Positions 48,860 to 59,349 are shown, counted from the stretch's first letter. The stretch is 64,000 nt of DNA from Symploca sp. SIO3C6 (GCA_010692425.1 JAAHHJ010000017.1:62001-126000); one strand, 5' to 3'. Made by a program: numbers and translations. The notes: a model not told the origin generated them from the sequence alone.

Positions 48860-49343
48860 GGTGAGTACATCCTCTACACTGTAACCACGCTGATTAGGCT
48901 CGTGAACCAATCTTTGCATAACAACTATCGGGTATGCAAGGGCGTTGGGTAGCAGGGCTACTAAAAGCCTACACTCTAAAGCCTTTGGTCTATGCCCGTA
49001 GGGCTATCACCCGAAGGGTTAGTAGCAGGAATGCGTTACTAGGTGCAATTCGCTACACAAGGAGTTGCCATCATCGATATGATAAAAAAGTTAATCTCAC
49101 AATAAACTCTAAAAATGGGTTTCAAGCTCTGCCCTATAAGGGTGGCTTGGTTCTAGGCGAGGATATAATTCTTAAAGTCCCAGGCGGATAGCCTGAGACT
49201 TTAAACAGACGAGTCCCAAGCGTAAGACTATCGTAAAAGTTAGCAGCATCCAAGGAAGCGTCAACCTACCCTCCAAATTCATACGGCTGTCGCTGTTTGG
49301 GTAGATGGGAATCCCTGCGCCTTCTAGGTTGGGGAGGATGTCA
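48860..49343 (+). mobile_element. ORF-less segment ending in TnpB-type right end, candidate reRNA (left boundary uncertain)
   Basis: Plus strand ends GGGAATCCCTGCGCCTTCTAGGTTGGGGAGGATGTCA, typical of tnpB right ends; no credible CDS; interior hairpin AAAGTC-C-CAGGC-GGATA-GCCTG-A-GACTTT. Confidence 0.5.
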
Positions 49344-49372
49344 CATAACCATAGACTATAAAAGTAAAAACT

Positions 49373-50947
49373 ATGGATTTTGCCAGTGTTGCTGCCCAGC
49401 TTAATGCTGGGGTGATTTTGCCAGAGGGGATCGTTATTATCACCCTCTTGCTAGTTTTAGTGATTGACCTGATTGCTGGCAGGAGTGCTGTAAAAGTAAT
49501 TCCTTACGTCGCAATTGGGGGTTTATTAATTTCCATATTAGCCCTGTGCTACCAATGGGATGTTGTTAATCCTATTGCCTTTCTTGGGGGATTTAATGGT
49601 GATACCCTGAGTGTTGCTTTCCGAGGCATCATTGCTCTGTCGGCTGCTGTAACGATTATGATGTCTATATCTTACGTGCAGCAGTCTGGTACGTCCTTGG
49701 CAGAATTTATTGGAATTTTGCTGACTGCTACTTTGGGAGGGATGTTTCTTTCTGGGGCCCAGGAGTTGGTGACAATTTTTGTTTCCCTGGAAACCTTGAG
49801 TATTTCTTCCTATATGATCACGGGCTATATGAAGCGTGATCCTCGCTCCAATGAGGCAGCTTTAAAATATTTGCTGATTGGAGCAGCAAGTTCTGCAGTC
49901 TTCCTTTATGGTGTATCTTTGCTATACGGTTTGTCTGGAGGAGAGACGAACTTGATGGCAATCGCGCAGGGCATTGCTGATTTAAAATCTGGTCAATCCC
50001 TAGGGATTTTGATTGCTCTGGTATTTGCGATCGCTGGCATTGCCTTTAAAATTTCAGCAGTTCCCTTCCACCAATGGACACCTGATGTCTACGAAGGTTC
50101 TCCTACTCCTGTAGTTGCCTTTCTCTCGGTTGGTTCTAAAGCTGCTGGCTTTGCCCTGGCGATTCGCTTACTAACTACTGCCTTCCCCCTAGTCAGCGAA
50201 GAATGGCACTTAATCTTCACTGCCCTGGCTGTGTTAAGCATGGTATTAGGGAATGTGGTTGCCCTCACCCAAACCAGCATGAAGCGGTTACTAGCCTATT
50301 CTTCCATTGCTCAGGCTGGGTTCGTAATGATTGGTTTAATTGCTGGTACTGATGCCGGTTACTCCAGCATGATTTTTTACTTGCTGGTTTATTTATTCAT
50401 GAACTTGGGTGGTTTCATCTGCGTGATTCTCTTCACCTTGCGTACTGGCACTGACCAAATTAGTGAGTACGCTGGACTATATCATAAAGACCCACTAGTG
50501 ACTTTAGGCTTAAGTATTTGTTTACTATCCTTGGGAGGGATTCCACCTCTGGCAGGGTTTTTCGGTAAAATTTACTTGTTCTGGGCAGGTTGGCAAGCGG
50601 GATTGTATGGTTTAGTACTCTTAGGTCTGATTACTAGCGTAATCTCGATTTACTATTACATCCGCGTGGTCAAAATGATGGTGGTGAAAGAACCCCAGGA
50701 AATGTCTGAGTCTGTGAAAAATTATCCAGAAATTAGCTGGACTCTTCCTGGTATGCGTCCTCTGCAAGTGGGTTTAGTGTTGTCGGTATTTGCTACTTCT
50801 GTAGTAGGAATTCTTTCTAACCCACTATTTACACTGGCGAATGATTCTGTTACTAAAACTCAGATTTTGCAATCGCAAGTGGTAGAAATGCAAACAGTTG
50901 GCTCTGTTGTTGGGGAACGGAGTCTATCTTTGTATCCCAAGGATTAA
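49373..50947 (+). CDS. ndhB: NAD(P)H-quinone oxidoreductase subunit 2
   Basis: NuoN/NdhB pattern: [79 protein letters not shown]. Confidence 0.97.
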   Translation: MDFASVAAQLNAGVILPEGIVIITLLLVLVIDLIAGRSAVKVIPYVAIGGLLISILALCYQWDVVNPIAFLGGFNGDTLSVAFRGIIALSAAVTIMMSISYVQQSGTSLAEFIGILLTATLGGMFLSGAQELVTIFVSLETLSISSYMITGYMKRDPRSNEAALKYLLIGAASSAVFLYGVSLLYGLSGGETNLMAIAQGIADLKSGQSLGILIALVFAIAGIAFKISAVPFHQWTPDVYEGSPTPVVAFLSVGSKAAGFALAIRLLTTAFPLVSEEWHLIFTALAVLSMVLGNVVALTQTSMKRLLAYSSIAQAGFVMIGLIAGTDAGYSSMIFYLLVYLFMNLGGFICVILFTLRTGTDQISEYAGLYHKDPLVTLGLSICLLSLGGIPPLAGFFGKIYLFWAGWQAGLYGLVLLGLITSVISIYYYIRVVKMMVVKEPQEMSESVKNYPEISWTLPGMRPLQVGLVLSVFATSVVGILSNPLFTLANDSVTKTQILQSQVVEMQTVGSVVGERSLSLYPKD

Positions 50948-51033
50948 TTTCTCTAAAAAAGCAAACCCTGCTCTACTCCAAGGGTAGGGTTTTGCCTTTG
51001 ATGGTTCATGGTTCATGGTTCATAGTTCATTGC

Positions 51034-51125
51034 TATAGCAACGGAGATGTCAGTTAGGACATTCTATATTTGTTCAAGGGAACAGGGAACAAGGAAGTGT
51101 CCTAACAGCTGTGGCGACTGCTATA
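51034..51125. repeat. MITE-like inverted-repeat element, copy C
   Basis: Left TATAGCAACGGAGATGTCAGTTAGGACA; right end reverse complement TATAGCAGTCGCCACAGCTGTTAGGACA. Confidence 0.7.
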
Positions 51126-51231
51126 TTAACGATGAGCAAAGGCGATAAATTATGTTACATACTTGTAATTAATTGGGGTTAAAATCAAGATTAAATAGCT
51201 ATAAAGTAGGATAGATAAGGGATCAATAGTT

Positions 51232-51459
51232 ATGGAATCGAAAGTAAAATCTGACTATGAAACTGCTTCGTTACCACCTAAGATTCCAGGAACAGCTGAG
51301 GGCATATCCAGAGTAATTTGCCTGCTAGGTAATCGTACCAAAGCTGAACTTAAGCGCAAGGCTCAGCAGGAGTTGATTGATTTAATTGGAACTTATCCTA
51401 ATATCCAGCAAGCAGCTGAATGGAAAAAGTCTCTGCGGCAACTGTCTAAATCTGAATGA
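51232..51459 (+). CDS. small hypothetical protein
   Basis: 75 aa, charged and plausible codon use; no recognised family. Confidence 0.55.
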   Translation: MESKVKSDYETASLPPKIPGTAEGISRVICLLGNRTKAELKRKAQQELIDLIGTYPNIQQAAEWKKSLRQLSKSE

Positions 51460-51634
51460 TATACCAAAAATAACTTTAAACGAGAAATAGCCAGCTGTAA
51501 TTGTTAATTATTGAAGCGTCGCGGTGCGTGCTTTTAAACCGCTCCGCAACATTGGCTTAGAATCGGCGTTTTTCAAAGCGCTCCAGATGTTAATACCTGT
51601 GAAATATTCCCCTCTATAAAAATAGAAAATAGCT

Positions 51635-53590
51635 TTGCTGTTCAATGATTTCCAACCCCTAGCTGCGATCGCTACTACCCCTGTAGCTGCTCAAAAACTA
51701 CAATCGATGTGTCAAACTGCTGGGGCGACACTTTGGGTGCCAGAGTCTCTCAATCACCTCAAACTTAAACAGATTAAGTTCTATAGTGGCTCACTTAAAG
51801 ACCATATTGCCTCGCTGTGGTTCCAAAATCGCGCTTTGGTTTTCTGCTTGGCAACTGGAGCAGTGGTGCGCTTAATTGCTCCTCTGCTAGAGGATAAATC
51901 CCGTGATCCAGCAATAGTGGTGGTAGAGCAAGGAGGACGTTTTGTAATAAGTTTGTGCAGCTCTCATCAAAGGGGTGCTAACCAGTTGGCACAGTTAGTT
52001 GCTCATCAACTGGGAGCAGTACCAATCTTAACAGGAGCTGCTGCTGATTTAGGGATACCAGGTATTGATGTATTAGGTATTCCCTTCGGTTGGCTTCGTG
52101 GAGAGGGGAATTGGACAGGTGTTAGTGCAGCGGCAGCACGTGGTGAGTCTATAGAGGTGATTCAGGAAGCTGGTTCGATTTTGTGGCAAAGTCATCTTAA
52201 AGAAGGACATCCCTTTGAGTTTGGCGCATCTGGAGACTCTAAAGCTAGAATTTGGATTAGTTCCCAAGTTAAATCTCCTCAAGCATCTCTAGAAATAGAA
52301 AAGGGGAAAGGGGAAGGGGAAGGGGTAAAGGTTTTTAAAAATAAAAATAGCATTCAAAATCCATTGCTCATCCCAGAGGTGCAGTGGCATCCAAGGGTAT
52401 TATGGGTTGGAATTGGATGCGAGCGTGGAACTTCAAAAGAACTTTTAGTAACAGCAATTGAGCAGACTTGTCAGCGCTATCAGTTAGCAACAGCAGCGAT
52501 CGCAGCAATTGCTACTATTGATCTCAAAGCTGATGAAGTGGGTTTGGTGGAATTGTGCGCAGAGCATAATTGGCCGTTACGAACTTTTCCAGCTGAAGTA
52601 CTCGGCGGTGTAAGTGTACCTAATCCTTCTCGAATTGTGAAGAAAGAAGTAGGAACCCCCAGCGTAGCCGAGGCGGCGGCTCTACTAGCAGCGTCATCTC
52701 AAACTCTTTTGGTATCTAAACAAATTTTCCGCTCTCAAAGCCTAAATTTAGATATTGCCAAGCTAGAGGGAGATAACAACATCCACAATTACCAAGGAGC
52801 AGTAACGGTAGCGATCGCTCAATCTGAATTAGAATACACTGGTCGTAATGGGCAATTGTTCTTAGTTGGCACTGGTCCTGGTCAACTTGACCAAATGACC
52901 CCGGCAGCCCAAACTGCTGTTACCAAAGCCGATGCTGTAATTGGTTATTCCCTATATATAGATTTAATCACAGCTTTGAGGCGTCCAGGGCAAATTATTG
53001 AGGCCCTACCAATTACCAAGGAGCGCCAACGGGCGCAAAGAGCAATTGAATTAGCTGAGTGGGGGTTATCTGTGGCAGTTATTTCCTCCGGTGATTGTGG
53101 TATCTATGGCATGGCAGGGTTAGTCTTTGAAGAGCTCCGCAATCAGGGATGGGATGGCAAAAAGCCAGAGATACAGTTGTTTCCTGGTATCAGCGCTCTG
53201 CAAGCTGCTGCTTCTCGCGTTGGTGCTCCGTTAATGCACGATTTCTGTGCCATTAGTTTGAGTGATCTGTTAACGCCCTGGAAGGTGATAGAAAAACGTC
53301 TAGAAGCAGCAGCGCAGGCGGATTTTGTCACAGCATTATATAATCCGCAATCACGTAAACGAACTCAACAAATTGCGATCGCTCAAGATATATTTCTTAA
53401 ATATCGTCATCCTCATACTCCTGTGGCAATTGTGCGCTCTGCCTATCGAGAGGATGAGCAAGTAACTCTGACAACTCTCGACAAATTTCTAGATCTACCC
53501 ATTGATATGCTCTCAACTGTGCTCATTGGCAATCAGAGTACTGATATCTATTCTAATTGGATGATTACCCCGCGGGGATACTTAGGATAA
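51635..53590 (+). CDS. cobJ: CbiG-CobJ fusion: cobalamin biosynthesis CbiG / precorrin-3B C17-methyltransferase
   Basis: N-terminal CbiG (LVFCLATGAVVRLIAPLLEDKSRDPAIVVVEQGGRFVISLCSSHQRGANQLAQLVAHQLGAVPILTGAAAD), C-terminal SAM methyltransferase GQLFLVGTGPGQLDQMTPAAQTAVTKADAVIGYSLYIDLI. TTG start. Confidence 0.94.
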   Translation: MLFNDFQPLAAIATTPVAAQKLQSMCQTAGATLWVPESLNHLKLKQIKFYSGSLKDHIASLWFQNRALVFCLATGAVVRLIAPLLEDKSRDPAIVVVEQGGRFVISLCSSHQRGANQLAQLVAHQLGAVPILTGAAADLGIPGIDVLGIPFGWLRGEGNWTGVSAAAARGESIEVIQEAGSILWQSHLKEGHPFEFGASGDSKARIWISSQVKSPQASLEIEKGKGEGEGVKVFKNKNSIQNPLLIPEVQWHPRVLWVGIGCERGTSKELLVTAIEQTCQRYQLATAAIAAIATIDLKADEVGLVELCAEHNWPLRTFPAEVLGGVSVPNPSRIVKKEVGTPSVAEAAALLAASSQTLLVSKQIFRSQSLNLDIAKLEGDNNIHNYQGAVTVAIAQSELEYTGRNGQLFLVGTGPGQLDQMTPAAQTAVTKADAVIGYSLYIDLITALRRPGQIIEALPITKERQRAQRAIELAEWGLSVAVISSGDCGIYGMAGLVFEELRNQGWDGKKPEIQLFPGISALQAAASRVGAPLMHDFCAISLSDLLTPWKVIEKRLEAAAQADFVTALYNPQSRKRTQQIAIAQDIFLKYRHPHTPVAIVRSAYREDEQVTLTTLDKFLDLPIDMLSTVLIGNQSTDIYSNWMITPRGYLG

Positions 53591-53786
53591 AGCACTTCCA
53601 CATAAATTACTCATCAACCTCACCCAAAAAACTTATTCAGCAAACTCTAAGTATCATTAATTTTTGTTACAACAGAATCTAGTTGATTTTTATGAAGTGT
53701 AGGAATATTTTTAGGAAGAGATATCATCAACAAAGAGATTGCTATATCTACTCTTTAAATTTGTCATAACTCGAGTTCATTTTTTT

Positions 53787-53816
53787 AAGTAATAAGTAAT
53801 AAGTAATAAGTAATAA
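53787..53816. repeat. heptanucleotide tandem repeat (AAGTAAT)n
   Basis: Four units; reverse complement of the 18520 repeat unit. Confidence 0.9.
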
Positions 53817-53829
53817 ATATTCTTACTAT

Positions 53830-53915
53830 TATAACAGTACGTATTAAGGTTAGGACAAGCTAAATCCCTAAAACTTTGTCAAATTCTGCCCTGGAGCCTT
53901 GCGCGTAGCGCTATA
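53830..53915. repeat. MITE-like inverted-repeat element, copy B
   Basis: TATAACAGTACGTATTAAGGTTAGGACAAGCTAAATCCCTAAAACTTTGTCAAATTCTGCC...GCGCGTAGCGCTATA; near-identical to 16308..16406 outside the heptamer array. Confidence 0.75.
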
Positions 53916-54068
53916 TTACTATCATTTACGTCGTTTATGTATGGTGTTTCTCAAATTGGTGAGTTACAATTCTTAGACTTTAGATAGTAGGTAAGAACAT
54001 GGGGTGTATCTCACGCTAGAAAGATAATTGCTATATTACTTGCAGTAAAACTATTTATAGCATTTTTT

Positions 54069-55106
54069 CTATTCGAGAGAAGATTGAGTCGTTTCAGGTG
54101 GAGTTATATCCACTACTGCTTTTATACCGGGCTCGCTAGATTCTAAACCTGGTTTGCTGTTATTGATAGATTCTTCTGCTTGAGGAGAAATTGACGAATG
54201 AGAAGGATTATGAAGCTCAACATAATTATTTGGTGTTGTCGGTTTTGAAATCCAACTTAGTCCTCCTATAGCTCCGGCAATTAGGGCTATGTAGCCTAAA
54301 TACAAATGAACTGAGTTAATATGTAATTTTAACGCTGAGTTTTTTTGAAACCAAGAGGTGGCTGTAGATGTAACTCGTTCATTTTCTGCTAAGGAAGCAG
54401 CTAGCTGTACACCATTGATACCTAAAGCTTCACCCAGTTTACATATGAAACCGCGAATGTAAATATCCTCTGGTAATTGCTCTATATTACCAGCTTCCAA
54501 AGCCCGAATCTGATGAACTGGCACTAGGGTTTGAGCATGAAGTTCTTGCACAGAGAGTGAGTGATTTTGCCTAATTTGGCGAAGTTGTTGACCAATTTGA
54601 CGTAGAAGCATCTCTCTTTCTGAGGCTACTTTTGAAACTGTATTTCGGTAATCAAGTTTTTTGTTAGTTTTAGACTTACCTATCGTTCTATTACTAGAAC
54701 TAGGTAGATAATTAGTATCCACTAAATTAGTGACTTGGGTACTACAATTGGTGTGGGAAGTTGATTCTGTTTTGGTTGGGTGATGTTCCTGAAAAGCAGA
54801 AACATTTAAATTATGCTTGTCACCATCATCAGTTTCTTCAGAAATTATAGGTATGACACTATAATTTGCCATTATTTCTTTTAAAGTTAATCGGATTGCT
54901 TCTCGCCCTACTGCTTTGACTAGAACTTGACCTATTTCAAAAGTTTCTGCCAAAAGTTTCTCTAAACCAGCCATTGTACGGCAATAAATTTCACTGCCCT
55001 GAAGTTCTATTTCGATCTTGTTAATGAGAGAATGCAATTCTTGTTGAGATATTTTTATGTTTGGGGAATTTATAAAATTACTATCAATTTCAGGCTGGAA
55101 GATCAT
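54069..55106 (-). CDS. helix-turn-helix, RodZ-like membrane protein
   Basis: HTH LRQIRQNHSLSVQELHAQTLVPVHQIRALEAGNIEQLPEDIYIRGFICKLGEALGIN followed by TM. Confidence 0.8.
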   Translation of the reverse strand: MIFQPEIDSNFINSPNIKISQQELHSLINKIEIELQGSEIYCRTMAGLEKLLAETFEIGQVLVKAVGREAIRLTLKEIMANYSVIPIISEETDDGDKHNLNVSAFQEHHPTKTESTSHTNCSTQVTNLVDTNYLPSSSNRTIGKSKTNKKLDYRNTVSKVASEREMLLRQIGQQLRQIRQNHSLSVQELHAQTLVPVHQIRALEAGNIEQLPEDIYIRGFICKLGEALGINGVQLAASLAENERVTSTATSWFQKNSALKLHINSVHLYLGYIALIAGAIGGLSWISKPTTPNNYVELHNPSHSSISPQAEESINNSKPGLESSEPGIKAVVDITPPETTQSSLE

Positions 55107-55363
55107 CTGTCTTTTTCTTCTTAGTTTAATTTAGTGTTTAATTGAGTTGATATGCTCCCCTGTCTATGTGCTTCAAGCAAGTTACTGCAATACAGTATAC
55201 CTCTTGCACAAAACATTGTTGCAAGAAGTTTATTCAATATCTAGATAATCTTTTCGGTTCAATTAGGCAAAAATCAGGATATTGATGTGACTAAAATAAC
55301 TAAAAACCACCTCTTATTTCACGCAAGAGATGGCTTTGTTGGCACGCGATTTAGATAATTTTA

Positions 55364-55750
55364 TGGAGCCTACGGGAATCGAACCCGTGTCCGCCTTGGG
55401 TATTAACTTATCGCTCATTCACAGGCTTAGCCCCTCTAACCCTCAGGGCGGGAACCATCCATTATCCCGGATGACAGGATGCTTTGGTGGTTTTCTTAGC
55501 TAATAAGCTTACCAAAGACAGCTTACTAGAGCATCCGTTGGGGTTTGGTCTATAGTCCTTAACGGAGTCAAACTATAGACGCTCGAACCTGTAAGAGGTG
55601 TTTAGGCAACAGCAGCTGCCTTACGAGCAAAAGGAACGATGTTGTTCGCAGTTACGTTTTTTTGAGTCCGGTATTTACGAGAGAAGACTCACTCTCGACC
55701 TGAATCACGGGTTAGCTTTCGCCAACACGTCGAAACCATTAAGGCCCCCC
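55364..55750 (-). ncRNA. ssrA: transfer-messenger RNA (tmRNA)
   Basis: 3' end TGGAGCCTACGGGAATCGAACCCGTGTCCG (complement), tag ORF GCGAACAACATCGTTCCTTTTGCTCGTAAGGCAGCTGCTGTTGCCTAA = ANNIVPFARKAAAVA*, 5' GGGGGCCTTAATGGTTTCGAC. Confidence 0.96.
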
Positions 55751-55824
55751 GTTTACTAGATCCATATCCCTATTATAATAAAATATTTGGCTGTTGGTAG
55801 AGATTGAAGAGGGAAAGCTATTTT

Positions 55825-55900
55825 GTCCCCGTGTCCCCGTGTCTCCGTGTCTCCGTGTCTCCGTGTCTCCGTGTCTCCGTGTCTCCGTATCTCCGCGTCT
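55825..55900. repeat. octanucleotide tandem repeat (GTGTCTCC)n
   Basis: About nine near-perfect GTGTCTCC units between ssrA and the kinase gene. Confidence 0.95.
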
Positions 55901-55916
55901 TTAATGTCACCCCAAT

Positions 55917-57404
55917 CTAATTGGGTTCCAGCTTTTTCCTTGGTCTTATCCCTTCTGGTGGGGGTTGGAATTGTGGTGATTTAAATGTCTCTACGCCTGG
56001 ATTTGTTGGTGTAGGTGACTCTGGTGAATTGGTAGAAGTTGGTACTTGTGCTGGTGGCTGAGATTGCTCAGAGGAAGATTCTGGTGTAGGAGAGCTAGAT
56101 TCATTTGTCAGTGCTGGGGTAGTCTTTTGGAGCTTTGGCGAAGCAGGGGTAGTTTCTTCCGGCTGTGATGAAGGCGATTGATTGCTTGGCTTGGGCAACG
56201 GCAAAGGCTTGACTTGCGGCGTAGCTCGTCTGGGGGTAGGGGTAGGGGTATTATTTTTCTCTACTGTTTGAGGGGGAGCCTGCTCTACTTCCTGAGTCTG
56301 CTCATCTTCGAGCAAGGGCAAAGGTAGTATAGTCGGTTCAGTTGTGGGTGAGACTTCTGGCTGCTTAGATCCAAACAAAATAGTACCTAAGGCAAATACC
56401 ACACCACTGAATAGGGCTGCTGCTGAGAAAAGTAAACCAGGAACAACCCACCAAGGACGCATGGAGTCAATCGCAACTCGTTTCGACTTACCTTGAGATT
56501 GGGAGTGTTGCTGAGGTTTGAGGGCAATAGTTGCTCTAGTTGGGGATGAGTTTGATTGAGATTGAGTATGATTACTACTAGTTGGCTCAACCTGAGGTTC
56601 AGGTAACAGCGAGAGCCACTCATCAACCGTTTCAGGTCGAAAATGAGCATCAACTGCCATACCTCTCATCACGGCTTGACTAAGAGCTGCACTTAGCTGA
56701 GGTTGTAATTGGCGGGGAGCTGTTAGCGGTTGGCGATTGCGAAGTGCTGACGGTACAGGCACTTGTGCCGTCAACAGTGCATAGAGTGTCGCTGCTAAAC
56801 CGTAAACATCTGTAGCTGGCGTGCGTTTTTCCTTGGGCAAATACTGTTCAATGGGGGCGTAACCTTCAGAAACCATGCCCGTGTGAGTCTGAGTTGAGTT
56901 GGGCGTAAACTCCCGAGCAATGCCAAAGTCAATCAATACTACTTCATCAGTGCCTTGACGCCGGATGATATTGGCTGGTTTAATATCCCGATGCAGTAAT
57001 CCCTTTTGATGGACAACTTTTAAGGCTTCTCCAATTTGCTGAATGTAATTAATAGCATTTTTTTCGCTCAAGGGTTTTTCTGGAAACACCAACTCTTGCA
57101 AATCCTGACCAGGGATATAGTCCATGACCATGAAGGGCAAGCCAGCTTCGACAAAGAAGTCACTAACTCTGACAATATTGGGGTGGATACACAAAGCTAG
57201 ACGCCGTGCTTCGTCCTGAAACTGACGTCTAAACCGCTCAAATTCTGGGTGTTGGTGCAGTGATTCATTGAGAGTTTTAATCACCACCACTTGACCTAAG
57301 TAGTGATGGATGGCTTTATAGGTAACGCCAAAACCTCCTCTGCCCAGTTCTTGCTCTAAAGTATATTTACCGCCCTGTAAGGTTTTGCCAACTATAGAGG
57401 TCAT
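55917..57404 (-). CDS. serine/threonine protein kinase, single TM, Pro/Thr-rich C-terminus
   Basis: [40 protein letters not shown] then long PTP-rich tail. Confidence 0.95.
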   Translation of the reverse strand: MTSIVGKTLQGGKYTLEQELGRGGFGVTYKAIHHYLGQVVVIKTLNESLHQHPEFERFRRQFQDEARRLALCIHPNIVRVSDFFVEAGLPFMVMDYIPGQDLQELVFPEKPLSEKNAINYIQQIGEALKVVHQKGLLHRDIKPANIIRRQGTDEVVLIDFGIAREFTPNSTQTHTGMVSEGYAPIEQYLPKEKRTPATDVYGLAATLYALLTAQVPVPSALRNRQPLTAPRQLQPQLSAALSQAVMRGMAVDAHFRPETVDEWLSLLPEPQVEPTSSNHTQSQSNSSPTRATIALKPQQHSQSQGKSKRVAIDSMRPWWVVPGLLFSAAALFSGVVFALGTILFGSKQPEVSPTTEPTILPLPLLEDEQTQEVEQAPPQTVEKNNTPTPTPRRATPQVKPLPLPKPSNQSPSSQPEETTPASPKLQKTTPALTNESSSPTPESSSEQSQPPAQVPTSTNSPESPTPTNPGVETFKSPQFQPPPEGIRPRKKLEPN

Positions 57405-57618
57405 ACAGCAAGATGTTTTTGAGTTTTTGCCTATTATCTGGAGTTTGAACTAACGATAAACTAACAGAACTGTTGCCTAAAACAACTACCCACAGAAAGA
57501 ATAATCCGGAAGCTTGGTATAGATTGAGTTTGATATGTCATAAAGGAGTTTAGAGGGAGGAGTACTCTGTAGCTTCTAAGTTCTGAACTTTTGTTCAATT
57601 AGTATAGTCTCAAAAACT

Positions 57619-58314
57619 GTGTTTCCTATTAGTGATGACAATCCAACACGCATTCGACCCTATGTAACCTATGCACTGATTGCGATCAACATCGTGGTGT
57701 TTTTACATGAAATGAGTTTAGCACCACCTCAGTTGCAAGCTTTCTTTCATCTCTATGCTGTGGTTCCAAAGGAGTTGACCGCTAGTTTAAATGGTATCCC
57801 TGTGAATCAGCCAGTGCCAGAACCACTGACGTTGGTAACTTCCCAATTCTTACATGGTGGTTTTATGCACATTGCTGGTAATATGCTGTTTTTATGGATT
57901 TTTGGCAATAATGTTGAAGATAAACTCGGTCACGTCAAGTACATAATTTTTTACATTACCTGTGGCATCTTAGCGGCTTTAGCTCAGTGGATTTTCTCAG
58001 TACAATCAGGAATTCCTTCCCTAGGTGCCAGTGGCGCGATTGCAGGCGTCATGGGCGCTTATATTCTGAGGTTTCCCAAGGCAAGAATCCGGACTTTAAT
58101 TTTCTTAGGCTATTTTGTCACTAGTTGGGAAATACCAGCAGTCTTTTTCCTTGGTTTTTGGTTTGTACAACAAGCTTTCAATAGCTTTGCTAGTCTAGCA
58201 GTACAGACTGATGTCGGCATGGAGACTGGAGGCATTGCCTACTGGGCCCATGCTGGGGGATTCGTTTTCGGGGCAATTCTAGGTCCACTAATGGGACTAC
58301 TTAATTCTGATTGA
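57619..58314 (+). CDS. rhomboid family intramembrane serine protease
   Basis: FLHGGFMHIAGNMLFLWIFGNNVE, SLGASGAIAGVMGAY, YWAHAGGFVFGAILG. Confidence 0.95.
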   Translation: MFPISDDNPTRIRPYVTYALIAINIVVFLHEMSLAPPQLQAFFHLYAVVPKELTASLNGIPVNQPVPEPLTLVTSQFLHGGFMHIAGNMLFLWIFGNNVEDKLGHVKYIIFYITCGILAALAQWIFSVQSGIPSLGASGAIAGVMGAYILRFPKARIRTLIFLGYFVTSWEIPAVFFLGFWFVQQAFNSFASLAVQTDVGMETGGIAYWAHAGGFVFGAILGPLMGLLNSD

Positions 58315-58463
58315 TAGGTTTGAACATAACACAGGTGAGCAGGGTAAAAAAATATTTTTAAAAACTCTGCTCTTAGTTGCTTTCGGTTTTAACTGCTGCG
58401 GTAGCCCTGATCATAGTAACTTGACAATACATCCCTAGTTTTTTAGTCTATGACGCTCTTACT

Positions 58464-59174
58464 TTAAAGACGCTGGAGCAAACTTAAGCCGTGGGTATCA
58501 GTGCCACAGGTATTAAGCAGATTGTAAGAGGCACTAAGCTGTTTGACCTGTTGAGTTTGCTTCTGACTTGGTTGCCAGGGTTTGGGATTGGCATAGGCGT
58601 AGTAGGTTTCAACGCCATCAATACCCAACTCAGCTGCCAAGGGAATTAACTCCTTGGCTGAGCGCCGATAGCGAGCTGGGTGAGCCAAAACTGCCAAGCC
58701 ACCTGCTTGATGAATAGCAATAATTGCAGACTCTGCCTTAGCCTCGCTGTTTTGAGGTGCACTACCTTGTAGATAAGTATGTAAAGCTGGGTGTTCAGGA
58801 TCGAAGGCATAGCCTAGGATATGGACTTCAGAACCCAAGAGTTCAGCTGTAATTTCCATACCTGTCCAGAGTTGAGGAACTTGGGTAGTAGAGGGTATTT
58901 GTTGCTGCCAATCCTCTAACCAGCTTTGAGCTACCTGATAGCCATTAATGGTATGGTGATCCGTAATCGCAAGCCCTTTGAGACCAATAGCAACTGCCTG
59001 CTCGATCAATTCTTCTGGCTTAAGTCGCCCATCAGAGCAGATAGTGTGCATGTGGAAGTTGTAGGAATAAGGGCAGCTATCTGGCTGTATAGTCTTCCAA
59101 ACCTCTGTGAGGGTTTGTTTATCTGGTGCTGCCACCTTAGGTATAGTCAGAGTTTGAGTAGTGTTTAGTGCCAT
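58464..59174 (-). CDS. PHP-domain metal-dependent phosphoesterase
   Basis: YNFHMHTICSDGRLKPEELIEQAVAIGLKGLAITDHHTINGY; VLAHPARYRRS; CGTDTHG. Confidence 0.93.
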   Translation of the reverse strand: MALNTTQTLTIPKVAAPDKQTLTEVWKTIQPDSCPYSYNFHMHTICSDGRLKPEELIEQAVAIGLKGLAITDHHTINGYQVAQSWLEDWQQQIPSTTQVPQLWTGMEITAELLGSEVHILGYAFDPEHPALHTYLQGSAPQNSEAKAESAIIAIHQAGGLAVLAHPARYRRSAKELIPLAAELGIDGVETYYAYANPKPWQPSQKQTQQVKQLSASYNLLNTCGTDTHGLSLLQRL

Positions 59175-59349
59175 AAGTTTTTGTTGTCAATTGCCTGAAG
59201 GTGAGCGATTAGATGCAGTTTTGGGCTGCGAATTTCCATACTCAAGTAGGAAGGTATGTTGTTGAAGTTTGTAATTGTTAACATTACCTTAGCAAAAGTA
59301 GAGACAATCAACCTCTTGGCACTATTGAGTTACTACTACTGAGTTACTA

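Noticed and set aside
48934-49191. 85-aa ORF upstream of ndhB
   Set aside because: Spans the hairpin repeats of the ORF-less segment; composition not protein-like.
50089-50280. 63-aa minus-strand ORF inside ndhB
   Set aside because: Antisense shadow ORF of a well-supported gene; same reasoning applied to the other short ORFs nested in glmM, hps, ftsZ, topA and cobJ genes.
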